NCBI RefSeq assembly: GCF_019710575.1
Contig: NZ_JAHWFK010000020.1
Coordinates: 1-64,000, forward strand
Source of the DNA: Paractinoplanes polyasparticus
GTDB lineage: Bacteria > Actinomycetota > Actinomycetes > Mycobacteriales > Micromonosporaceae
DNA: 64,000 nucleotides
Direction: 5' to 3'
Positions 35,192 to 43,800 of the stretch are shown here, in pieces. Below the pieces are notes generated by a model. It had not been told where the DNA came from and made no database searches. It saw only the letters and a program-made list of their open reading frames with translations. Position 1 is the stretch's first letter, and each line of letters starts with the position of its first letter. A program made the translations under genes and the position numbers.

Positions 35192-35412
35192 GGGGGTATG
35201 ATGGCTGGCGCGGTGAACGCCAAGGGTTTGTCAGGTTAACTCAGGGTAAATTGACTGGCTTTTCCGCCCATTGTCAACAGGTTTTCGATCGAGAAAAAGG
35301 GGAATGTTTTGTTTCGCCGATTCGGGCAATGCGGGTCGGCATGTCGGACCACCGGGAACGCGGGCGTGCAGTGACTGAAGCAGTAATGACCAGGTGTTTC
35401 TGGCAACCTCCG

Positions 35413-36111
35413 ATGAGCAAGCAGGCACCCAAGGTCGAGCTCAAAGTGGCGGTTTCCTCCGCCGATCTGCGTTCCCTCGGTGCTGATGTGAAATGCGGCA
35501 CAACCCGCCGGATCTACTTTCTGGACACGGCCGACCTCGCCCTTCAGCAGCACGGGCTCATCGTGCGCCTGCGCAGCACCAAGGGGCGCCCGAGCGACGC
35601 TGTCGTGAAGCTGCGCCCGGTGCTGCCCAAGGCGCTGCCGGGGTGGCTGCGCAACGACAACGGGTTCGCGGTCGAGATCGACGCGCTGCCCGACAACTAC
35701 GCCTGTTCGGGGGCGCTCAAGCGCACCCTCGGGCGGCACGAGGTCGAGCGCACGGTCGCGGCCCGCAAGCCGCTCGCTCGGCTGCTCTCCGGTCGCCAGC
35801 GGCGCCTTCTCACGGCGTACGCCAATGTGCCTCTCGACAGCCTGCTGACGTTGGGCCCGGTCGAGGTGCGGCGCTGCCGGTTCGAGCTCGCGGCCTCCGA
35901 CCATCCGCTGGTGGCCGAGGAGTGGACGTTCCCGGACGGGTCGTCGATCGCCGAGCTGTCCACGCGCTGCCCGTCGGCCAAGGCGGCCCAGGTGGCGGCC
36001 GAGACGTCGAGCGCGTTGCGGGCGCACGGCATCGTTCCGGACGACGAGCCCCAGGTGACCAAGACGGAGGCGACGCTCCGGTATTTCAGACCTCTATTCG
36101 CGAACCCATGA
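35413..36111 (+). CDS. CYTH-domain protein
   Basis: 232 aa from ATG 35413. The frame is open to 35251, but the upstream part is AT-rich and unlike the family. CYTH hallmarks: an initial KVELKVAV strand instead of ExExK, RRIYFLDTADLALQQHGLIVRLRS, DAVVKLRPV, and later RRCRFELA and VEEWTFPDG. CYTH enzymes are triphosphate tunnel metalloenzymes (adenylate cyclase, thiamine triphosphatase, inorganic triphosphatase). The weak first motif leaves activity open. It converges with kup, overlapping by 26 bases. Confidence 0.72.
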   Translation: MSKQAPKVELKVAVSSADLRSLGADVKCGTTRRIYFLDTADLALQQHGLIVRLRSTKGRPSDAVVKLRPVLPKALPGWLRNDNGFAVEIDALPDNYACSGALKRTLGRHEVERTVAARKPLARLLSGRQRRLLTAYANVPLDSLLTLGPVEVRRCRFELAASDHPLVAEEWTFPDGSSIAELSTRCPSAKAAQVAAETSSALRAHGIVPDDEPQVTKTEATLRYFRPLFANP

Positions 36112-38005
36112 TCACTGTGTGGTCGCGAGGCAGGCTGAAGTATTCGGCGGCGTCGGCCGTGATGTACGACGTGGCGATGAACAGGCGCTTGCGCCAGGGC
36201 GCCATGGTCGGCGACGGGCCCCGGCCGAGCTCGATCTTCGACAGGAAGTAGGACGCCTGGTCGACCGAGATCTGGCCCTCGGTCAGCTCGGCGTCGAGCA
36301 TCTGCAGCAGGGCCGGCACGTCCGGCGTCTCCATGTAGCCGTAGCGCGCGGAAACGTGGGTGATGCCGTCGCCCGCGTGGCCCAGGTGGTCGACGAGGAT
36401 CCGCTGATCGTCGGCGAGCCGCGGCACGGGCAGGGTTTCGATCGACAGGACGACCACGTGCTCGTGCCGGACGTGGTTGTGCTCGACGTTGGCCCGCAGC
36501 GCGAGCGGGGCGGTCTGCTTGCCGCGGTTCAGGAAGATCGCCGTGCCGGGCACCCGGCTCAGCGGCGGTTCGCGGTTCTGGATGTCGTCGACGAACTCGC
36601 TCAGCGAGCCCTCGGCGCGGTCACGTTCCGCGGTCACGATCGCCCGGCCACGCTGCCACGTGGTCATGACGGTGAACGCGGTGAGACCGATCAGCAGCGG
36701 CAGCCAGGCTCCGTGCACGAGTTTGGTGAGGTTGGCGCTGACGAAGAGCAGGTCGATGGCGAGCAGCAGACCGCCACCGATGACCACCGCCCACAGCGGC
36801 GTCTTCCAGCGCACCCGGGCCAGATAGAAGAAGAGCAGCGTGGTGATGGTGATCGTGGCCACGACGGCCATGCCGAACGCGTAGGCCAGGGCGGCCGAGC
36901 TGCGGAAGGCGAAGACCAGCACCAGCACCGAGACCATGAGCAGCCAGTTGATCCACGGGACGTAGATCTGGCCGAACGCCGACTCCGACGTGTGGACGAC
37001 GCGCAACCGCGGAAGGTAACCGAGCTGACCGGCCTGGGACGCCACCGAGTAGGCGCCGGTGATGACCGCCTGGGCCGCGATGACGGTGGCCGCGGTGGCC
37101 AGGATCACCAGGGGCAACCGGGCCCAGTCCGGCACCAGCAGAAAGAACGGGCTCGTGACCTTGCTCTCGTCGCCGAGCAGCAGCGCGCCCTGGCCGAGGT
37201 AGCTGAGCGTGCTCGCCGGCAGCACGAGGCTCAGCCAGCCGATCACGATGGCCTTCCGGCCGAAATGCCCCATGTCGGCGTAGATCGCCTCGGCGCCGGT
37301 GACGGAGAGGACGATGGCGGCGAGCGCGAAGAACGCGATGTGGAAGTGCCCGGCGAGAAAACCGATCGCGTACGTCGGGGACAGCGCCTCGAGGATGCGG
37401 GGTTCCCGCGCGATCCCCCAGATGCCGGCCGCGCCGATGGCCGTGAACCAGGCGATCATCACCGGGCCGAAGAACCGGCCCACCGCGGCCGTGCCGTGCC
37501 GCTGGAACGCGAACAGGACCACGATGATCACGGCGGTGAGCGGCACGACGATGCTCTGGAGCCCGGGCCGGACGGTTTCGAGGCCCTCGACCGCCGACAG
37601 CACCGAGATGGCCGGGGTGATCATGCTGTCGCCGAAGAACAGCGAGGCGCCGAAGACGCCCAGGGCAGCCAGGAACACCGCGCTGCGCCGGCGATTGGAC
37701 GACCCCCAGCGGCGTAGCAGCGTGATGAGGGCCATGATGCCGCCCTCGCCGTCGTTGTTGACCCGCATGACCAGGGTGATGTACGTCAGCGTCACGATGA
37801 TCATGACCGACCAGAAGATGGTCGACACGACGCCGAGGATGTTGCCCTCGCTGATCGGCACGGGGTGCGGGTCGGCCGGGTTGAAGACGGTCTGGATCGT
37901 GTAGATCGGGCTGGTGCCGATGTCGCCGAACACCACGCCGAGGGCGCCGATCACCACGGCGGCCTTCAGCGTCGAGTGGCCGTGATGGGGCGCTTCTTGG
38001 CTCAC
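36086..38005 (-). CDS. kup: Kup low-affinity potassium uptake protein
   Basis: 639 aa from GTG 38005. The upstream open frame is Arg/Pro-rich and non-coding. Opens with ALGVVFGDIGTSPIYTIQTVF, the family signature; twelve membrane helices run to about residue 430 and a C-terminal cytoplasmic domain of about 200 residues follows (LFIATSYITADAAEYFSLP, DHTVIMGSRIEV). It takes up potassium by proton symport. No c-di-AMP riboswitch is seen upstream. The gene stands alone. Confidence 0.93.
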   Translation of the reverse strand: MSQEAPHHGHSTLKAAVVIGALGVVFGDIGTSPIYTIQTVFNPADPHPVPISEGNILGVVSTIFWSVMIIVTLTYITLVMRVNNDGEGGIMALITLLRRWGSSNRRRSAVFLAALGVFGASLFFGDSMITPAISVLSAVEGLETVRPGLQSIVVPLTAVIIVVLFAFQRHGTAAVGRFFGPVMIAWFTAIGAAGIWGIAREPRILEALSPTYAIGFLAGHFHIAFFALAAIVLSVTGAEAIYADMGHFGRKAIVIGWLSLVLPASTLSYLGQGALLLGDESKVTSPFFLLVPDWARLPLVILATAATVIAAQAVITGAYSVASQAGQLGYLPRLRVVHTSESAFGQIYVPWINWLLMVSVLVLVFAFRSSAALAYAFGMAVVATITITTLLFFYLARVRWKTPLWAVVIGGGLLLAIDLLFVSANLTKLVHGAWLPLLIGLTAFTVMTTWQRGRAIVTAERDRAEGSLSEFVDDIQNREPPLSRVPGTAIFLNRGKQTAPLALRANVEHNHVRHEHVVVLSIETLPVPRLADDQRILVDHLGHAGDGITHVSARYGYMETPDVPALLQMLDAELTEGQISVDQASYFLSKIELGRGPSPTMAPWRKRLFIATSYITADAAEYFSLPRDHTVIMGSRIEV

Positions 38006-38102
38006 CGGCTCATTCTGCGCGCCGATACCCCCTTCGGGTGGCGTGTCGGCAGGTGTCGCCCGCCACGGCCCGAATGGGTTTGGCGTCACGGACCGTACGG
38101 AT

Positions 38103-38783
38103 TCAGCCCCCGGCGGCGCGTGCTTCGGCCACTTCCCGCCCCCGCTCGGAGGCCGGGAAACGGTCGAGCATGGCGCGCAACTCGGCCGCCGCGACGTTGG
38201 CGCCGAACGCCTCGGTGCCGGGCTCCAGCCGTACGCCCTGGGACAGCGACCCGGCAATCACCGGATCGAAGCCCAGCCCGTCGACGAGCGCCGCGACAGC
38301 GGCGACGTCGGCCTCGCCGTCCCCCGCCACCGCGATCGCCTTGCGACCGGGCGCGCCCGCCGGCAGCGCGCCCTCCTCGAGGTCGTGGTAGCCCATGTGG
38401 TTGAAGGCCTTCACGATCCGCGAATCGGGCAGGAACGCCTGGACGATCTCGCTCGACGACGTGCGGGGGTCGGTGAGGTCGTCGCGGATGCCGTCGACCT
38501 CCCACCAGTAGTTCATGGCGTCGACGACGAGCTTGCCGCGCAGCGCGTCGACCGGGAGGCTCTGGTGCTTGCCCAGCGGCAGCGCGAGCACCACGATGTC
38601 GGGCCGGACGGCCGCGTCCCGGGCCGTGGTGGGCTCGGCCCCGGGCACCAGCACCCCGATGATCAACCTGATCTTCGAGACGTCGCCCGACCCGGCGATG
38701 AGCACCTGGTGCCCGGCGGCCACGGCCAGCCGGGCCAGGACGGTGCCGACCTTGCCGGCGCCGAGGATGCCGATTGTCGCCAT
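38103..38783 (-). CDS. NADPH-dependent F420 reductase-like oxidoreductase
   Basis: 226 aa. N-terminal Rossmann motif [17 protein letters not shown] (residues 4-20), then [16 protein letters not shown] and [12 protein letters not shown]. It belongs to the Fno/NADP-oxidoreductase coenzyme F420-dependent family, which moves hydride between NADPH and F420 or acts on small substrates. It lies just downstream of an LLM-class flavin/F420 oxidoreductase on the same strand (3-base gap), so the two probably share a reduced cofactor. Confidence 0.82.
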   Translation of the reverse strand: MATIGILGAGKVGTVLARLAVAAGHQVLIAGSGDVSKIRLIIGVLVPGAEPTTARDAAVRPDIVVLALPLGKHQSLPVDALRGKLVVDAMNYWWEVDGIRDDLTDPRTSSSEIVQAFLPDSRIVKAFNHMGYHDLEEGALPAGAPGRKAIAVAGDGEADVAAVAALVDGLGFDPVIAGSLSQGVRLEPGTEAFGANVAAAELRAMLDRFPASERGREVAEARAAGG

Positions 38784-38786
38784 GGC

Positions 38787-39818
38787 TCAGGCCGCCAGCA
38801 GGTCGCGGGTCATCGGGAGCACCTTGCTGCCGTACAGCTCGACGGCGCGCAGGCGGGCGCTCGCGGGCGTCGATCCGGCCACGTAGATCAGGTCGAAGCG
38901 GCCGACGCCGAGCGTCTTGATCGCCTTGGCCATCTTGCGGGCCACCGTCTCGGGCGAGCCGATGTAGAGCGAGCCGTGCTCGACCTCGTGGTCGAACTCC
39001 TGCTTGCGCAGCGGGGGCCAGCCGCGCAGCTTGCCGATCCGGTCACGCATGACCTTGTAACGCGGGTAGAACACTTCCTTGGCCTCCTCGTCGGTGTCCG
39101 CGACGAACCCCGGCGAGTGCATGCCGACCGGGTGGGCCACGGTGCCGAGCTGGTCGGCGGCACGGCGATAGAGATCGACGTACGGGGCGAAGCGGTCGGG
39201 GGAGCCACCGATGATCGCGAGCATCAGGGGCAGACCGTACCGCGCCGTGCGGACCACCGACTGCGGGGATCCACCGACGCCCACCCAGGTGGAGAGGTGA
39301 CCCGAGTCGGTCTTGGGAAAGACGTCGGCATCGGTCAGCGCTGCGCGGGTCGTGCCGCTCCAGGTGACCGGCTTCTCCTTGAGCAGCTCGGCGAACAGCT
39401 CGATCTTCTCCTCGAAGAGCACGTCGTAGTCGGCCATGTCGTAGCCGAACAGCGGGAACGACTCGGTGAACGAGCCGCGGCCCAGGATCACCTCGGCGCG
39501 GCCGTTGGACAGGCCGTCGAGAGTGGCGAAGCGCTGGAACACCCGTACGGGATCGTCCGAGCTCAGCACCGTCACGCCGGAAGCGAGCCGGATGTTCTTC
39601 GTGCGGCCGGCGATGCCGGCGAGCACGGTCTCGGGGGAGGAGATCGCGTACTCGGGGCGGTGGTGCTCGCCGAGCGCGATGACGTCGACGCCCAGCTCGT
39701 CGGCGAGGACAGCCTCGTCGACGACCTGGCGGATCGCCGCGCCGTACGAGAGCAGATTGCCGTTGTCGTCCTCCGGCACGTCGCCGAACGTGTCGAGGCC
39801 GAAGGTGATGTCACTCAT
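38787..39818 (-). CDS. LLM-class flavin-dependent oxidoreductase
   Basis: 343 aa from ATG 39818, preceded by GGAGG; the longer frame reads through the operator region and is rejected. Luciferase-like TIM barrel: FGLDTFGD start, VDVIALGEHHRPEYA, ASGVTVLSSDDPVRVFQRFATLDGLS, GRAEVILGRGSF and WVGVGGSPQSVVRTARYG. It uses FMN or F420; substrate unknown. Divergent from a MarR regulator with two operator palindromes in the shared promoter, so repression by that regulator is likely. Followed by the F420-reductase-like gene. Confidence 0.88.
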   Translation of the reverse strand: MSDITFGLDTFGDVPEDDNGNLLSYGAAIRQVVDEAVLADELGVDVIALGEHHRPEYAISSPETVLAGIAGRTKNIRLASGVTVLSSDDPVRVFQRFATLDGLSNGRAEVILGRGSFTESFPLFGYDMADYDVLFEEKIELFAELLKEKPVTWSGTTRAALTDADVFPKTDSGHLSTWVGVGGSPQSVVRTARYGLPLMLAIIGGSPDRFAPYVDLYRRAADQLGTVAHPVGMHSPGFVADTDEEAKEVFYPRYKVMRDRIGKLRGWPPLRKQEFDHEVEHGSLYIGSPETVARKMAKAIKTLGVGRFDLIYVAGSTPASARLRAVELYGSKVLPMTRDLLAA

Positions 39819-39835
39819 GTAAGCCTCCAAGCTGA

Positions 39836-39874
39836 TTGACGTGTCAATTATGCCCGCTACGATTGACACGTCAA
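39836..39874. promoter_or_regulatory. Paired MarR-type operators over divergent promoters
   Basis: Two copies of TTGAC-NN-GTCAA: TTGACGTGTCAA (39836-39847) and its reverse complement TTGACACGTCAA (39863-39874), 27 bp centre to centre. Each overlaps a likely -35 TTGACG. Rightward: TTGACG-N16-TACGAT (-10 at 39858-39863). Leftward: TTGACG-N16-CATAAT. The arrangement would let a MarR dimer pair shut both genes. Confidence 0.7.
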
Positions 39875-39891
39875 CTACAGGAGGTGTGGCC

Positions 39892-40347
39892 GTGGCCACT
39901 CGGCGCTTCCCGACCCGCGAGGAACTACGGGTCTGGCGTGATTTCATCGAGACCGGCGAGCTGGTCAGGTCAGCCATGGCCGCCCGCCTGCAGAAGGACG
40001 GGCTCTCGCCGGGTGACTACACGGTGCTCCTCGCCCTCAGCGAGGCGCCCGGCGAGCGGCTGCGCTCGTCCGAGCTGGCGACCGCCGTCGGCTGGGAACG
40101 CAGCCGCCTCTCCCACCACCTCGGCCGCATGGAGAAGCGGGGCCTGATCCGGCGCGAGGAGTGCCTGACCGACAACCGCGGCGCCGAGGCCGTGCTGGCG
40201 CCGGCCGGCCGGGCGATCTTTCAGCAGGTCAACCGACCCCACCTGCGCGACATCCGGGAGATATTCGTGGACGCGCTGACCCCGGCCCAGCTCGAAGCGG
40301 CGGGCGAGATCATGGCCGCCCTGCGGGAGCACCTCACGCGGGAGTAG
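39892..40347 (+). CDS. MarR-family transcriptional regulator
   Basis: 151 aa from GTG 39892, seven bases after AGGAGG (39879-39884); GTG 39886 is two codons earlier. MarR winged helix: LRSSELATAVGWERSRLSHHLGRMEKRGLIRREEC, then wing DNRGAEAVLAPAG. It probably controls itself and the divergent oxidoreductase through the paired palindromes, released by an aromatic or electrophilic ligand (family knowledge, inference). The following epimerase gene is 10 bases downstream and likely cotranscribed. Confidence 0.9.
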   Translation: MATRRFPTREELRVWRDFIETGELVRSAMAARLQKDGLSPGDYTVLLALSEAPGERLRSSELATAVGWERSRLSHHLGRMEKRGLIRREECLTDNRGAEAVLAPAGRAIFQQVNRPHLRDIREIFVDALTPAQLEAAGEIMAALREHLTRE

Positions 40348-40357
40348 AAAGGTGGTC

Positions 40358-41200
40358 ATGGCTCGTATCGCGGTGACCGGTGGCAGCGGCAAACTCGGCC
40401 GCGCCGTAGTGCAGGATCTGCTCGACCACGGCCGGCAGGTCGTCAACCTCGACTCGGCGCCGTCCGCCGACGTGCGGGTCGACCTCGCCGACTTCGGCCA
40501 GGTGGTCGGCGCGCTGACCGCGGTCGACGACCGCTACGACGGCATCGACGCCGTCGTGCACCTGGCCGCCATCCCGGCGCCCGGGCTGCGGCCCAACGCC
40601 GCGATCTTCCACAACAACGTGCCCGCCACCTACAACGTCTTCGAGGCAGCCCGGGTGGCCGGCATCAAGACGGTCGTCTGGGCGTCCAGCGAGACCGTGC
40701 TCGGCCTGCCGTTCGCGAGCACCCCACCGCCGTACCTGCCGGCCGACGAGAACTGCGAGGCCCGCCCCAACTCGGCGTACTCGCTGGGCAAGCACCTCGA
40801 AGAGCAGATGGCGGCCCAGTTCTGCCGCTGGGACCCCGAGCTGACGATGATCGGCCTGCGCTTCTCCAACGTCATGGAGCCGCACGACTACGCGGCCTTC
40901 CCCGGCTACGACGCCGACCCCCACCTGCGAAGCTGGAACGCCTGGGGCTACATCGACGCCCGCGACGGCGCCCAGGCGGTCCGCAAGGCGCTGGCCTACT
41001 CCGAACCCGGCGTCGAGATCTTCGTGATCGCCAACGCCGACACGGTGATGAGCCGCTCCAGCGCCGCCCTGGCCGCCGAGGTCTTCCCCGACCTGCCGAT
41101 CACGAAGGAGCTGGGCGAACACGAGACCCTGCTCTCCATCGACAAGGCCCGCCGCCTGCTCGGCTACGAACCCGAGTTCAGCTGGCGCACCGAAGTCTGA
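40358..41200 (+). CDS. NAD(P)-dependent epimerase/dehydratase family protein
   Basis: 280 aa from ATG 40358 (AAAGG upstream). Extended SDR: Rossmann motif VTGGSGKLGRAVV, DVRVDLADF, VVHLAAIP, then catalytic YSLGKHLEE (YxxxK). Substrate unknown. Adjacent to the MarR gene and probably part of the same regulon as the LLM oxidoreductase. Confidence 0.85.
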   Translation: MARIAVTGGSGKLGRAVVQDLLDHGRQVVNLDSAPSADVRVDLADFGQVVGALTAVDDRYDGIDAVVHLAAIPAPGLRPNAAIFHNNVPATYNVFEAARVAGIKTVVWASSETVLGLPFASTPPPYLPADENCEARPNSAYSLGKHLEEQMAAQFCRWDPELTMIGLRFSNVMEPHDYAAFPGYDADPHLRSWNAWGYIDARDGAQAVRKALAYSEPGVEIFVIANADTVMSRSSAALAAEVFPDLPITKELGEHETLLSIDKARRLLGYEPEFSWRTEV

Positions 41201-41239
41201 AGCGGGGGAGCGATGGCGCGCCGATGACGAGCGCGTCGG

Positions 41240-41895
41240 TCACGGTTGACGCTCGTACGGGATCTTCTCGCCCGCTTCGACCGCGACCGGCAGCCGGTTC
41301 TCCGCCGGGGGCAGTGGGCAGGTGGCGAAGTCCGTGTAGGCGCAGACCAGGTTGGTGGCACGGTTGAAGTCGAGCGTGACCGTGCCGTCGGCGCCTCGAA
41401 GTCGACGCGGCCCGGCGACTCGTACACGTGCTCCAGTCCTTCGACCGCTGCGCCCACGGTGACGTCGCGTGGTTCGTCGAACGGCACGTAGCGTCCGGTC
41501 AGCTCCCACTTCTCGGTGGGCTCGTAGGCCGGGACGCCGTGGAATTGCAGTCGCAGCTCGTTCGAGGGGTGGCGCGGCCGGATGATGTCGAAGCCGCCGC
41601 GCTTGGCCACCTCGACGACCGCGTCGCCGAAGCCGGGGAAGACCCCGCCCCGCTCGGGCAGGACGCCGAAGTTGTGCCGCCCGGTGACCTCGGCGCCGTC
41701 GACGGTCAGCGACTCGCCGTCGGCCAGCTCGACGGTGACGCCGTCGGGGCCGGTGCTCCACTCGCCGGGCGCGTCGGGGAAGTGCCGCGGGGTCGCGTCG
41801 AGGAAGTTGAGGCTGGTGATGGCCAGGAATCCGTGCGGGTCGGCCAGGTTGCGCTCGTGGCCGGCGTGCCATTCGGCCCAGGTCTGGTTGCTCAT
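41240..41895 (-). pseudogene. DUF1684 protein, frameshifted
   Basis: N-terminal 165 residues in one frame (MSNQTWAEWHAGHERNLADPHGFLA ... GRVDFEAP) and the family's C-terminus in another (DGTVTLDFNRATNLVCAYTDFATCPLPPAENRLPVAVEAGEK, stop 41240). The switch is near 41391-41396 and needs one extra base to restore a full-length protein. If no shift occurred, the gene would end at 41164 with an Arg/Ser-rich tail. The conserved CP-LPP-EN motif is in the shifted part, so the disruption matters. Function of DUF1684 is unknown. Confidence 0.7.
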
Positions 41896-41954
41896 GGGCC
41901 GACCATATCCCTACTTAGCCTATAGGCGATAGAGAATGTTAGGCTGCGTCACGA

Positions 41955-42036
41955 AGGTCATGAGCGCCAGCGTCAAGCCCCGGCTCGCTGGCCGGCAACC
42001 CTTGCGTTCGCGATGGGGTGCCCCGGGTGAAGACCT
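41955..42036 (+). ncRNA. SAM-IV riboswitch
   Basis: The stretch matches the actinobacterial SAM-IV consensus I know: GAGCGCCAGCGTCAAGCCCC, GGCTCGCTGGCCGGCAACCC, a short variable loop, GGGGTGCCCCGGGTGAAGACC. The outer stem AGGTC (41955-41959)/GACCT (42032-42036) closes it. Downstream, GCCTGCGCCC/GGGCGTGGGC can form a hairpin, and CTCCGGAG covers the ribosome site of the next gene, so control is probably at translation initiation. It turns the class V aminotransferase gene off when S-adenosylmethionine is high. Confidence 0.82.
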
Positions 42037-42089
42037 GGCCTGCGCCCGACCGGGCGTGGGCAAGCGCGAGCTTCTCCGGAGGCAGAGCC

Positions 42090-43271
42090 ATGTCCGATCT
42101 CCTCGACATCGTCGGCGCCGACCTGACCGTCCCGGTGCCCGGCGGCGACATCCGCTTCGCCCACCTCGACTACGCGGCGTCCGCGCCGGCCGTGCGTGCC
42201 GCCGCCGACGCCGTACGCGACCTGCTCCCGTACTACGGCAGCGTCCACCGCGGCGCCGGCCTGCGCTCCCAGCGCTCGACCTTCGAGTACGAGCGGGCCC
42301 GCGAGACCGTGGCCGAGTTCGTCGGCGCCCGCGACGGGGACGCCGTGATTTTCACCCGCAACACCACCGACGCGCTGAACCTGCTGGCCCGGGCGCTGCC
42401 CGCCGGCACCACGACCATCGTCTTCGACGGTGAGCACCACGCCAACCTGTTGCCCTGGCCCTCGCCCGTGCGCCTGCCGGCTCCGGCCACCCCCGACGAG
42501 GCGGTCGAGGCAGTGCGGGCCGCGCTTTCCTCCGTACGGGGTCCGGCCCTGCTCGCCGTGACCGGTGCCAGCAATGTGACGGGCGAGATCTGGCCGGTCC
42601 GCCGACTGGCCGACATCGCCCACGCGCACGGGGCCCGGGTGCTCGTCGACGCGGCCCAGCTCGCCCCGCACGTGCCGGTCGACCTGGACGACCTGGGCGC
42701 CGACTACCTGGCCTTCTCGGGTCACAAGCTGTACGCCCCGTTCGGCGCGGGTGTGCTGGCCGGCCGCGGCGACTGGCTCGACGCCGCCGAGCCGTACCTG
42801 CGCGGCGGCGGGGCCAGCGCTTCCGTCGGCGACGCGCCCGGCGATGTCGTCTGGGCCACCGGCCCGGCCCGGCACGAGGGTGGCACCCCCAACCTGGTCG
42901 GCGCGATCTCGCTCGCCGCCGTCTGTGAGGCCCTGCTGCGGGCCGACCGCGTGGCCCTCCTCGAACACGAGCAGAGCCTGCTGGCCGCACTCGGCGGCGG
43001 CGTCTCCCTCTTCGGCGGCCGGGCGCCTCGCGTCGGCATCGTCTCGTTCGCGGTCCCCGATCCGGCCGGGGTGGCCGACCGGCTGGCCCGGGACTACGGC
43101 ATCGGCGTACGGGCCGGGCTGTTCTGCGCCCACCCGCTGGTCCGCCGCCTGGGCGGCGCCGGCACCTGCGACACCGGCGGCCTGCTGCGCGCCAGCTGGG
43201 GCCTGGGCAGCACGCACGACGACCTCGACCGCCTGGCCACCGCGCTGACCGAGCTGGGCGTGTACCCCTGA
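42090..43271 (+). CDS. Class V aminotransferase / cysteine desulfurase-like enzyme
   Basis: 393 aa from ATG 42090; the ribosome site CCGGAGGC lies within the downstream part of the riboswitch leader. PLP-dependent fold type I: FTRNTTDALNLLARALP, GEHHANLLPW, VDAAQLAPHVPVDL, and the PLP lysine in FSGHKLYAPFGAGVL. A conserved Cys (CAHPLVRR) near residue 345 is in the position that is catalytic in desulfurases. Control by SAM-IV suggests a role in sulfur or methionine recycling (inference). Confidence 0.87.
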   Translation: MSDLLDIVGADLTVPVPGGDIRFAHLDYAASAPAVRAAADAVRDLLPYYGSVHRGAGLRSQRSTFEYERARETVAEFVGARDGDAVIFTRNTTDALNLLARALPAGTTTIVFDGEHHANLLPWPSPVRLPAPATPDEAVEAVRAALSSVRGPALLAVTGASNVTGEIWPVRRLADIAHAHGARVLVDAAQLAPHVPVDLDDLGADYLAFSGHKLYAPFGAGVLAGRGDWLDAAEPYLRGGGASASVGDAPGDVVWATGPARHEGGTPNLVGAISLAAVCEALLRADRVALLEHEQSLLAALGGGVSLFGGRAPRVGIVSFAVPDPAGVADRLARDYGIGVRAGLFCAHPLVRRLGGAGTCDTGGLLRASWGLGSTHDDLDRLATALTELGVYP

Positions 43272-43320
43272 CCGCTCTCGCGTCCTTCCGGCGGCCGGGC
43301 GCATCGTCCATGCTGACCGT

Positions 43321-43800
43321 ATGCCGATTCCCCGTGCCGTGGCCGTCGTCCGCTCCGGTCCGCGCGTGCTGGTCATCAAGCGGTACCTGCGTCGCCCGCA
43401 CCCCTGCGTGATGTGCCCGGCCGGCGCGACCACGTGCGCCGGTCACCGGTACGCGGTGCTGCCCGGCGGAGGCGTCGAGCCGGGCGCGTCGGCGCAGGCG
43501 GCCGCGCTGCGCGAACTCACCGAGGAAACCACCCTGCGCGCGATCGTCGACCGCCGGCTGTGGGCCGGTGAGCACAACGGCCGCCCGGCCACCTATTTCC
43601 TCATGAAACAGGTGTCCGGCGAGCCGGTGCTGTCCGGCGACGAGGCCCGCGAGCACGGCACGCTCAACAGTTTCGAACTGCATTGGGCCACGGCCGACGA
43701 GTTCGACGCGCTCAACCTGCATCCGGCCGAGCTGCGCCCGCTGCTGAGCCGTTTGCTGAAGCGCGGGGTCGACGAGATTGTCAGGTCCATCGATGCTTAG
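43321..43800 (+). CDS. NUDIX hydrolase
   Basis: 159 aa. Nudix box GGGVEPGASAQAAALRELTEET has the catalytic RExxEE, but the usual Glu after PG is Ala. Upstream it carries a Cys/His cluster (CVMCPAGATTCAGH, residues 30-43) that looks like a metal site. Substrate (nucleoside diphosphate linked compound) unknown. Its stop overlaps the next gene's start. Confidence 0.85.
   Translation: MPIPRAVAVVRSGPRVLVIKRYLRRPHPCVMCPAGATTCAGHRYAVLPGGGVEPGASAQAAALRELTEETTLRAIVDRRLWAGEHNGRPATYFLMKQVSGEPVLSGDEAREHGTLNSFELHWATADEFDALNLHPAELRPLLSRLLKRGVDEIVRSIDA

Noticed and set aside
36119-37717. 532-codon rightward frame opposite kup
   Set aside because: Shadow of a clear potassium transporter.
38006-38102. c-di-AMP riboswitch upstream of kup
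   Set aside because: Region is short and has no match to the known consensus.
42037-42089. Independent small RNA after the riboswitch
   Set aside because: The hairpin and CTCCGGAG are better explained as the expression platform of the SAM-IV element.
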